Source: DATBLE01 sp046734415
Lineage (GTDB): Bacteria; Actinomycetota; Thermoleophilia; Gaiellales; Gaiellaceae
Assembly (NCBI GenBank): GCA_046734415.1
Contig: JBKPRD010000034.1
Coordinates: forward strand, 1 to 32,345
Direction of reading: 5' to 3'
DNA length: 32,345 nt
The notes beneath the pieces are model-generated. The model was not told where the DNA came from. It did not search any database and saw nothing but the letters and a program-made list of their open reading frames with translations. A program made the translations under genes and the position numbers. Of the stretch, positions 6,862-13,140 are shown one piece after another (position 1 is the first letter of the stretch; every line of letters starts with the position of its first letter).

Positions 6862-8520
6862 TCAGACCTCCACGACCACGGGGAGGATCATCGGCCGCCG
6901 CTTCGTCCGGTCGTAGACGAGCTGCCCGACCCCGTCGTGCAGGTGCTCCTGGAGCAGCTTGATCTCGACCACGCCCTCCTCCAGGCAGTGGCGCAGCACG
7001 GTCTCGGCCTCGGTCCGCATCTCGTCCAGCAGCGGCTCGCTCTCCGCGAACCCGCGTGCGACGAGCTCGGCGGCGGCGGATCGCGACCCGTTCTGGCTCG
7101 CCAGCGTCGCCACGATGATCAGGACGCCGTCCTCGGCCATGTGCCGCCGGTCGCGCAGGGCGACGTCGCCGATGTCGCCGACCCCGAGCCCGTCGACGAA
7201 CGTGATCCCCGCCTCGACCTGGTCGACGATCCGCGCGCCGGCCTGCGTCAGCTCGACGACCGAGCCGTTCTCTGCGAGCACGATCGAGTCGGCCGGCACC
7301 CCAGCCTCCTGCGCCATCCGTGCATTCGCGGCCTGCATCCGGTACTCGCCGTGGATGGGCATGACCGCGCGCGGCCGCACGAGCCCGTAGAGGGTGCGGA
7401 TCTCCTCCTGCATCGCGTGGCCCGAGACGTGCACCGCGGCGTTCTCCTCGTGCAGCACCTCCGCGCCCGCCTTCGAGAGCTGGTTGATCGTGTCGTGGAC
7501 GCGCAGCTCGTTCCCGGGCACCGGCCGCGCCGAGAGGATCACGGTGTCCCCGCGCTCGACCGTGACCGTCTGGTGGTCGTGGTAGGCGATCCGCGTCAGC
7601 GCCGACATCGGCTCGCCCTGGCTGCCCGTACAGAGGATCACCACCTCCTCGGGCCGGTGCTCCTCGAGCTCGTTCGGCTGGATCAAGGTGCCCTCGGGCA
7701 TCTCCAGGTAGCCGAGGTTCGCCGCGATGTTCAGGTTCTTCCGCATCGAACGGCCGACGACGGCGACCTTGCGGCCGCATTGGACGGCGACGTCGATCGC
7801 CTGCTGCATCCGGTGCACGTTGGACGCGAACGAGGCGACCAGCACGCGCCCCTGCCGCTGCGGGATGATCTGGCGGAACGCCTCGCCGACGAGCCGCTCC
7901 GACCCGGTGAAGCCCAGCCGCTCCGCGTTGGTCGAGTCGCACAGCAGCAGGTCGACCCCGCGGTTCCCCAGCTCCGCCAGCCTGCCGACGTCGGTGCGGA
8001 ACCCGTCGACGGGCGTGTGGTCGAGCTTCCAGTCGCTCGTGTGGAGGACGCGGCCGGCATCGGTCTCGACGACGACGGCGACGTTGTCCGGGACCGAGTG
8101 CGCCATCCGCACGAACTCGAGCCTGAACGGCCCGATCTGGATCGACCCTCTCTCCGGCTCGATCTCGCGCAGCTCCGCGGCGCGGAGCAGCCCATGCTCG
8201 TCCAGCTTCGACTTGACGAGGCCGAGCGTCAGCCGCGTCGCCCAGACCTCCGGCACCTGCACCTCGCGCAGCAGGTACGGCAGCCCGCCGACGTGGTCCT
8301 CGTGCGCGTGCGTGAGCACGACCGCGCGCACCTGGCCCGGCCGGTCCCTCAGATACGTGATGTCGGGCAGGACGAGATCGACGCCCAGATGCTCGTCGCG
8401 CGGGAACGCGAGCCCGGCGTCGACGACGAGGCTGCCGTGCTCGTGCTCGAACACGGTCATGTTCTTGCCGATCTCGCCCAGTCCGCCGAGCGGAATGACG
8501 CGAAGAGCTGGACCTGGCAC
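6862..8520 (-). CDS. rnj: Ribonuclease J (metallo-beta-lactamase/beta-CASP RNase)
   Basis: A 552-residue 5'-3' exo- and endoribonuclease used in mRNA decay and rRNA/RNA maturation. The metal-binding motif HAHEDH lies at residues 71-76, with further ligands in AHSVPDN (His141) and HTSDWKLDH (about 160-168). The beta-CASP domain follows (SFASNVHRMQQAIDVA, CTGSQGEPMSALTRIA), then the returning beta-lactamase segment with SGHAMQEE and MPIHGEYRM, and a C-terminal domain. Length matches the family (about 550-560). The GTG at 8520 places the hallmark PLGGLGEIGKN ten residues in. It follows dapA by 75 bases, the same dapA-rnj order as in Streptomyces. Confidence 0.97.
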   Translation of the reverse strand: MPGPALRVIPLGGLGEIGKNMTVFEHEHGSLVVDAGLAFPRDEHLGVDLVLPDITYLRDRPGQVRAVVLTHAHEDHVGGLPYLLREVQVPEVWATRLTLGLVKSKLDEHGLLRAAELREIEPERGSIQIGPFRLEFVRMAHSVPDNVAVVVETDAGRVLHTSDWKLDHTPVDGFRTDVGRLAELGNRGVDLLLCDSTNAERLGFTGSERLVGEAFRQIIPQRQGRVLVASFASNVHRMQQAIDVAVQCGRKVAVVGRSMRKNLNIAANLGYLEMPEGTLIQPNELEEHRPEEVVILCTGSQGEPMSALTRIAYHDHQTVTVERGDTVILSARPVPGNELRVHDTINQLSKAGAEVLHEENAAVHVSGHAMQEEIRTLYGLVRPRAVMPIHGEYRMQAANARMAQEAGVPADSIVLAENGSVVELTQAGARIVDQVEAGITFVDGLGVGDIGDVALRDRRHMAEDGVLIIVATLASQNGSRSAAAELVARGFAESEPLLDEMRTEAETVLRHCLEEGVVEIKLLQEHLHDGVGQLVYDRTKRRPMILPVVVEV

Positions 8521-8595
8521 CCGAGAAGTGTATCCGTGCCGGTCGGCCGCCCCGGCCGCGCGTTGCCGTCCGAAACGGCCCGCGCCTCCGCCTGG

Positions 8596-9477
8596 CTACG
8601 CCGCGGCCGGAACGTGCAGGCCGGCGCGCTCGAGGCAGTCGCGCACGCGCGCGAGCTCGTCGTCGGTCGGCGCGACGAGCGGCAGCCGGTAGCCGCCGAC
8701 GTCGACGCCGAGCAGATTGAGCGCGGCCTTGATCGGGATCGGGTTCGTCGTGATCTTGAACAGGTCGTACACCGGCTCGAGCTCGCGATCGATCCGGCTC
8801 GCCGTCTCCCCGTCGCCCGCCTTGTACGCACGCACCATCTGCTTCACCAGCGGTCCGACGACGTGTGTGTGGACGCATACGCCGCCCGTCCCTCCGAGCC
8901 GGAGGAAGGGGAAGAGCAGGTTGTCGTCGCCGGCGTAGAGGTCGAGGCCGAGCTCGACGATTTGCCGCGCCTGGTCGAGGTCGTCGTTCGCCTGCTTGAC
9001 AGCGGTCACCGTCGGGATCTCTGCGAGCTCGGCGATCGTCTCCGGCTCGAGGTTGACGACGACCCGCCCCGGGATGTTGTAGACGACGATCGGCCGGTCG
9101 CTGACCTCGGCGATCGAGCGGAAGTGCGCGACGATCCCCCGAGCCGGCGGCTTGCTGTAGTAGGGGGTGACGACGAGGAACCCGTGGACACCGAGGTCAT
9201 GGGCGCGCGCTGTCAGATGCACGGAGTGCGCGGTCGAGTACGTCCCCGTGCCGGCGACCACCGTCGCGCGCTCGCCGACGGCGTCGACCGCGGCCGCGTA
9301 GAGCTCGAGGCGTTCGTCGTCGGTCAGCGTCGGCGACTCGCCTGTCGTCCCGGTGACAACGAGACCGTCGGAGCCGTTGTCGACGAGGTGCTGGGCGAGC
9401 TCGCGGAACCGGTCGTAGTCGACTGAGCCGTCCTCGCCGAACGGCGTCACGATCGCCGTCAGGACTTCCCCGAGCAT
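8596..9477 (-). CDS. dapA: 4-hydroxy-tetrahydrodipicolinate synthase
   Basis: A 293-residue TIM-barrel aldolase that condenses pyruvate with aspartate-semialdehyde, the first step of the lysine and meso-diaminopimelate branch. The pyruvate-binding loop TGTTGESPTL is at residues 42-51, the catalytic Tyr133 is in VVYNIPGR, and the Schiff-base Lys161 is in VTAVKQAND. The ATG at 9477 starts exactly at the family N-terminus (LGEVLTAIVTPF). A longer in-frame extension to 9585 would cross two hairpins and overlap dapB, so it is rejected. The usual Shine-Dalgarno is poor here, so initiation may depend on the structured leader (9491-9555). Together with dapB just upstream it forms a diaminopimelate pair. 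Confidence 0.97.
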   Translation of the reverse strand: MLGEVLTAIVTPFGEDGSVDYDRFRELAQHLVDNGSDGLVVTGTTGESPTLTDDERLELYAAAVDAVGERATVVAGTGTYSTAHSVHLTARAHDLGVHGFLVVTPYYSKPPARGIVAHFRSIAEVSDRPIVVYNIPGRVVVNLEPETIAELAEIPTVTAVKQANDDLDQARQIVELGLDLYAGDDNLLFPFLRLGGTGGVCVHTHVVGPLVKQMVRAYKAGDGETASRIDRELEPVYDLFKITTNPIPIKAALNLLGVDVGGYRLPLVAPTDDELARVRDCLERAGLHVPAAA

Positions 9478-9490
9478 CTCGTGATGGTAG

Positions 9491-9555
9491 CCAGCTGGGA
9501 TGCCGAAGGCATCCCAGGGTGTGTCGCTGGGCGTCGCCGGCTTTGCCGGTGACGC
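9491..9555 (-). promoter_or_regulatory. Two tandem stem-loops between dapB and dapA
   Basis: The 85-base dapB-dapA gap holds two strong hairpins. One is TGGGATGCC-GAA-GGCATCCCA (9496-9516), a perfect 9-bp stem, further enclosed by CCAGC/GCTGG (9491-9495 with 9526-9530). The other is GCGTCGCCGGC-TTT-GCCGGTGACGC (9531-9555), 11 bp with one imperfect pair. Neither is followed by a T-run, so simple termination is unlikely. They could set relative dapB/dapA levels, protect the upstream message, or be a dispersed palindromic repeat: the 13-base core CCGGCAAAGCCGG recurs at 22072-22084. Confidence 0.6.
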
Positions 9556-9562
9556 TTCCAGC

Positions 9563-10171
9563 TCAGAGCAGGTGCTCGAGGCCAACCGTCAGACCGGGCG
9601 GCAGCTGCGGCAGCCGCTCGAGCGCGAGCAGCACGCCTGGGACGAACGCCTCGCGGGAGAGCGTGTCGTGGCGGATCGTCAGCAGCTGACCAGGCCCGCC
9701 CAGCAGCACCTCCTGGTGGGCGACGAGGCCCGGCAGCCGCACCGAGTGGATCGCCGGGTCGCCGCCCATCGCCGCCGCCGTCGCCTTCGCCGTCCCCGAG
9801 GGCGCATCGAGCTTCGTATCGTGGTGGAGCTCGACGATCTCCGCTCGCGGGAGGTGCTTCGCGGCCTCGGCGGCGAAACGCACCATCAGCACCGCGCCGA
9901 GCGCGAAGTTGGGCGCGTAGAAGACGGCGAGACCCGCGGCCCGCCCCCGCTCGCCCACGGCGACGAGGTCGGCGCCGGACGTGCCGACGACGGCCGGGAT
10001 CCCGGCCTCTATTGCCGCCTCGATGTTCGCGACGACCGCGTCGGGCCGTGTGAAGTCGACCATCGTCTCTGCTTCGCCGGGGCCGTCGACGAGCTCGTGG
10101 CCGGCCGCCTCCAGCGCCGGCGCGAGCACCGAGCCGACCTTGCCCGTGCGTCCGTTGAGCAGGATCCTCAC
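9563..10171 (-). CDS. dapB: 4-hydroxy-tetrahydrodipicolinate reductase
   Basis: A 202-residue NAD(P)H-dependent reductase that takes the DapA product to tetrahydrodipicolinate, feeding lysine and peptidoglycan diaminopimelate. The nucleotide-binding start ILLNGRTGKVGS replaces the common GxxGxMG motif. MVDFTRPDAV (about residues 37-46) is the family's DFT/DFS segment, and HHDTKLDAPSGTA (116-128) carries the substrate-binding His-His, the catalytic Lys and the Ser-Gly-Thr loop. The GTG at 10171 lies one base after the M16 peptidase stop. The protein is short (the family is usually ~240-270): the stretch between the glycine motif and DFT is compressed to ~25 residues. All key motifs remain, so it is probably active. 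Confidence 0.95.
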   Translation of the reverse strand: MRILLNGRTGKVGSVLAPALEAAGHELVDGPGEAETMVDFTRPDAVVANIEAAIEAGIPAVVGTSGADLVAVGERGRAAGLAVFYAPNFALGAVLMVRFAAEAAKHLPRAEIVELHHDTKLDAPSGTAKATAAAMGGDPAIHSVRLPGLVAHQEVLLGGPGQLLTIRHDTLSREAFVPGVLLALERLPQLPPGLTVGLEHLL

Positions 10172-10172
10172 G

Positions 10173-11462
10173 TCATGCCGCTGCCGCGAGCCCGGGATGG
10201 ACCCGCTCGATCGCCTCACTGAACCGGTCCTCGTCCGGGCCGATGCCGGCCGCGGAGATGCGCGCCGGGTCGAGCAGCACGCCCGCGAGCTCCGCGAGCG
10301 CCACCGGCTCGACCGCGTCGATCTCGGCGATGATCCGGTCGAGCGAGAGCAGCTCCGTGTCCGTGATCAGCGAGCGGCCGAGCCGGCTCATCCGGTTCGA
10401 GGTCGACTCCATCGAGAGCGCGATCCGGCCCTTGAGGTTCTCCTTCGCCCGCTCGAGCTCCCGATCGCGGAGATTGCCGGCGGCGATGTCGGCGATCTCC
10501 GCGGCGACGATCTCCAGGCAGGCCGAGAGGTTCTCCTCGCGCGTGCCGACATAGATCCCCACCAGTCCGGTGTCGGTGTACTGGGCGGCGAAGCTGTACA
10601 CCGAGTACGCCATCCCGCGCTTCTCGCGAATCTCCTGGAACAGGCGCGACGACGCCGATCCGCCGAGGATCGCGTCGAGCAGCGAGGCGGCGAAGCGCCG
10701 GCGGTCGCTGCGTGCGATCCCCGGCGCGCCGACGCAGACGTGGAACTGCTCTGTGTCCTTGCGCTGGAAACGCAGGCCCGGAGACGGCTCGCGGACGAGC
10801 GGCGTCCGCACCCGCGTGCGCGTCGCCGGCGGCTCGACCCGCTGCCGCGCCGTGCGCTGAAGCAGCTCCAGCACCTCGTCGTGCTCGAGATTGCCGGCGG
10901 CGGCGAGGACGACGTTCCCGGCGACGTAGGACGCGCGGTGGTACGCGGCCACGGAGCGGCGCCCGATCGTCGAGATCACCTCGGCTCGCCCGATCACCGG
11001 GCGCCCGAGCGGATGCTCGTGGAAGACCGCCTCGGAGAACAGGTCGTGGACGAGATCCTGCGGCGCGTCCTCGACCATGGCGATCTCCTCGAGGACGACC
11101 TCGCGCTCCGAGTCGATGTCGGCGAACGTCGGCGAGAAGACCATGTCCGCCATCGCGTCGAGCGCGTCCGCCAGATGCCGGTCGGGCACGCGCGCGTAGA
11201 CCACCGTGTGCTCGCGGGAGGTGGCCGCGTTCAGCTCTCCGCCCATCTCGTCGAAGATCTCGGCGATGCGTTGCGCGTCGTACGAGTGCGTGCCCTTGAA
11301 CAGCAGATGCTCGATGAAGTGGGAGACGCCGGCCTTCGCGTCGGGCTCGTCGCGTGCACCGGCGCCGATCCAGAAGCCGAGCGAGACCGAGCGGACGCTC
11401 GTCAGCCGTTCCGTGATCAGCCGCTCGCCTGAGTCGAGCTCGGAGAGGACGTACTCTTGCAC
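10173..11462 (-). CDS. M16-family zinc metallopeptidase
   Basis: A 429-residue pitrilysin/processing-peptidase-like protein. The inverted zinc motif HFIEH lies at residues 48-52 (ligands His48 and His52, catalytic Glu51), with the third ligand expected in EREVVLEEI (about 119-127). The C-terminal half contains the usual second M16 domain (LGGSASSRLFQEIREKRGMAYSVYS split across about 280-305). Length fits single-chain bacterial M16B peptidases. The start is the GTG at 11462, with no obvious Shine-Dalgarno. In Streptomyces the homologous gene sits between pnp and dapB; here it still precedes dapB but two other genes separate it from pnp. The substrate is not known from sequence. No signal peptide is seen, so it is probably cytoplasmic. 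Confidence 0.95.
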   Translation of the reverse strand: MQEYVLSELDSGERLITERLTSVRSVSLGFWIGAGARDEPDAKAGVSHFIEHLLFKGTHSYDAQRIAEIFDEMGGELNAATSREHTVVYARVPDRHLADALDAMADMVFSPTFADIDSEREVVLEEIAMVEDAPQDLVHDLFSEAVFHEHPLGRPVIGRAEVISTIGRRSVAAYHRASYVAGNVVLAAAGNLEHDEVLELLQRTARQRVEPPATRTRVRTPLVREPSPGLRFQRKDTEQFHVCVGAPGIARSDRRRFAASLLDAILGGSASSRLFQEIREKRGMAYSVYSFAAQYTDTGLVGIYVGTREENLSACLEIVAAEIADIAAGNLRDRELERAKENLKGRIALSMESTSNRMSRLGRSLITDTELLSLDRIIAEIDAVEPVALAELAGVLLDPARISAAGIGPDEDRFSEAIERVHPGLAAAA

Positions 11463-11498
11463 GGTCGGACGATCGTAGCGCCGCGTCCGCCGGCCGTC

Positions 11499-12923
11499 TC
11501 AGCCGGAGGCGGTGGCGGGCGCCGGCTCTTCCTGGGACACGGTGGCGCCGCGGAAGAAGACGAACGCCACGACGGCTCCGACGGCCGCGATCGCAACGAG
11601 GGCGGCGAAGGCCCAGTGGTAGCCGGACGTGTACGCCTCGGGCGTGAAGTTCCCCTTCTTCGCCTGCGAGACGAAGATCGTCGAGGTGACCGCGACCCCG
11701 ATCGCACCCCCGATCTGCTGCGTCATGTTCAGCAGGCCCGACGCGAGCCCGGCCTGGTTCGCCGGCACGCCGATGAAGCCCGCGATCGTGACCGGCACGA
11801 ACGCGAAGGCGATCGCGAAGGCGACGACGAGGTAGATCGGCAGCAGATCCGGCCAGTAATGGCCGTCGACGGGCAGCCGGGTGTAGCCGAGCATCGCGAG
11901 CGCGAGGACCGCCAACCCCGTGGTCATGACGATTCGCGGCCCGATCTTGGTCACGAGTGCCTGCGCTACCCCTGCCCAGATCACCGTCGTCGCGGCGGTC
12001 GCCAGGAACGTGAGCCCGGTCTTCAGGGCCGACCAGCCGAGGATCTGCTGCACGTACAGGGTCAAAACGAAGAAGTTCGCGTAGAGCGCGGCGCCCATCA
12101 GGAACCCGACGATGTTGGCGCCGGTGAGCGTGCGGATGCGAAAGACGCCGAACGGCACGAGCGGGGCGCGCGAACGCAGCTCGATCACCACGAAGACGGC
12201 GAGGATCGCCACCGAGGCGATCAGGAGGCCGATCGTCCGCCCGGTCGCCCAGCCGACGTCCGGGGCCTTCGAGATCGCGTAGACGAGCAGCGCGAGCCCG
12301 CCGGTCACCGTCACGGCGCCGGCGGCGTCGAAACGGCGATGCCCCAGATCCGCCCGGCTCTCGGGGACGATCCGCGGCGTCAACGCGAAGACGAGCACAC
12401 CGACGGGAACGTTGACGAAGAAGATCCACTCCCAGCCGAGGTACTTCGTCAGGATCCCGCCGAGCAGCACGCCGACGGCCGCGCCGGAGCCGCCCAGGGC
12501 TCCCCAGATCCCGAGCGCCTTGTTCCGCTCGGCGCCCTCCTCGAACGTCGTCGTCACGATCGAGAGCGCTGCCGGGGAGATGATCGCGGCGCCGACCCCC
12601 TGAACGGCCCGCGCGCCGATCAGGACGCCCGCGCTGTTCGCGAGGCCGCAGACCAGCGACGCCAGCGTGAAGATGGTCAGACCCAGGACGAAGATGCGCC
12701 GTCGCCCGAGCAGGTCGGCCATCCGGCCGCCGAGCAGGAGGAAGCCGCCGAAGGTGATCGCGTACGCCGTGATCACCCACTGGACGGTCGCCTCGGCGAT
12801 GTCGAGGTCGCGCTGGATCGACGGGATCGCGACGTTGACGATCGCGACGTCCAGGATCGTCATGAAGAACGCCGCGCCGACGACGGCGAGAACGATCCAC
12901 TTGTTGCGCGGCGACTGGCTCAT
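11499..12923 (-). CDS. MFS drug exporter of the DHA2 (14-TM, EmrB/QacA-like) family
   Basis: A 474-residue integral membrane transporter expected to expel drugs or toxic metabolites using the proton gradient. The first helix carries the DHA2 pattern FFMTILDVAIVNVAIPSI, followed by the MFS loop motif GGRMADLLGRRRIF (between TM2 and TM3) and ALGGSGAAVGVLLGGILTKY (motif C-like, an antiporter hallmark, about residues 143-162). The hydrophobic pattern fits 14 helices. The ATG at 12923 has no Shine-Dalgarno; instead a palindrome lies 12 bases upstream. A terminator ends the gene before it, so it probably has its own promoter. It lies between pnp and the M16 gene, a position where Streptomyces has no exporter, and so looks like an insertion. 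The substrate is unknown. Confidence 0.95.
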   Translation of the reverse strand: MSQSPRNKWIVLAVVGAAFFMTILDVAIVNVAIPSIQRDLDIAEATVQWVITAYAITFGGFLLLGGRMADLLGRRRIFVLGLTIFTLASLVCGLANSAGVLIGARAVQGVGAAIISPAALSIVTTTFEEGAERNKALGIWGALGGSGAAVGVLLGGILTKYLGWEWIFFVNVPVGVLVFALTPRIVPESRADLGHRRFDAAGAVTVTGGLALLVYAISKAPDVGWATGRTIGLLIASVAILAVFVVIELRSRAPLVPFGVFRIRTLTGANIVGFLMGAALYANFFVLTLYVQQILGWSALKTGLTFLATAATTVIWAGVAQALVTKIGPRIVMTTGLAVLALAMLGYTRLPVDGHYWPDLLPIYLVVAFAIAFAFVPVTIAGFIGVPANQAGLASGLLNMTQQIGGAIGVAVTSTIFVSQAKKGNFTPEAYTSGYHWAFAALVAIAAVGAVVAFVFFRGATVSQEEPAPATASG

Positions 12924-12934
12924 GAACGAAGTAA

Positions 12935-12954
12935 ACGCACCCCACAGGGTGCGT
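12935..12954 (-). promoter_or_regulatory. Palindrome just upstream of the drug exporter start
   Basis: The arms ACGCACCC and GGGTGCGT form a perfect 8-bp inverted repeat around a four-base loop, 11 bases before the exporter ATG. The position fits either an operator for a TetR/MarR-like regulator or a leader hairpin affecting translation. No regulator gene is adjacent, so the assignment is tentative. Confidence 0.4.
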
Positions 12955-12983
12955 CACTCCGCAGCGTAGCGAGGGAAGGCGGC

Positions 12984-13050
12984 GCCACGCGGGCACCGCG
13001 CGCCACGCGGGCACCGCGCGCCACGCGGGCACCGCGCGCCGCGCGGTCAC
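12984..13050. repeat. Three perfect tandem copies of an 18-base repeat plus a partial fourth
   Basis: GCCACGCGGGCACCGCGC occurs at 12984-13001, 13002-13019 and 13020-13037 without change. A degraded fourth copy (GCCGCGCGGTCAC) runs to 13050. The repeats lie in the 217-base gap 12924-13140 between the exporter and the secreted protein gene. A unit of 18 bases with no spacers rules out CRISPR. It is most simply a slippage-prone minisatellite. No gene is seen in the gap, which otherwise holds the palindrome at 12935 and the terminator at 13083. Confidence 0.85.
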
Positions 13051-13082
13051 GAACTAGCCCACCGACTGTCAACGCTCACGAA

Positions 13083-13109
13083 GAAGGGGGGCACGCCCGG
13101 CCCCCCTTC
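13083..13109 (-). terminator. Intrinsic terminator-like hairpin after the secreted DMFase-like gene
   Basis: GAAGGGGGGC and GCCCCCCTTC form a perfect 10-bp stem with a seven-base loop, 31 bases past the stop at 13141. On the minus strand the stem ends in TTC and continues TTCG, a weak T-tail typical of GC-rich genomes. On the plus strand TTTT follows three bases later (13113-13116), but no plus-strand gene precedes it. Confidence 0.65.
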
Positions 13110-13140
13110 CAGTTTTCGCGCGGGCGCGGGCGACGCGGCG

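Noticed and set aside
6850..9426. An 858-codon open frame on the plus strand opposite RNase J and dapA
   Set aside because: It lies antisense to two well-supported genes and is rich in Arg, Asp, Val and Leu, as expected for the complementary frame of high-GC genes. No domain is recognisable.
9478..9585. Longer dapA start at 9585
   Set aside because: It would add 36 residues translated from two hairpins and overlap dapB; the family N-terminus begins at 9477.
10216..13050. A 944-codon open frame on the minus strand across the M16 gene, the exporter and the tandem repeat
   Set aside because: Both real genes read in other frames with clear motifs. This frame is an arginine-rich shadow and its start is formed by the 18-base repeat (repeated AVPAWR).
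12984..13050. Possible CRISPR array
   Set aside because: The 18-base units are directly adjacent with no spacers, and no cas gene is present.
13083..13116. Plus-strand terminator using the TTTT after the hairpin
   Set aside because: No plus-strand gene lies upstream for several kilobases, so the hairpin is assigned to the minus-strand gene.
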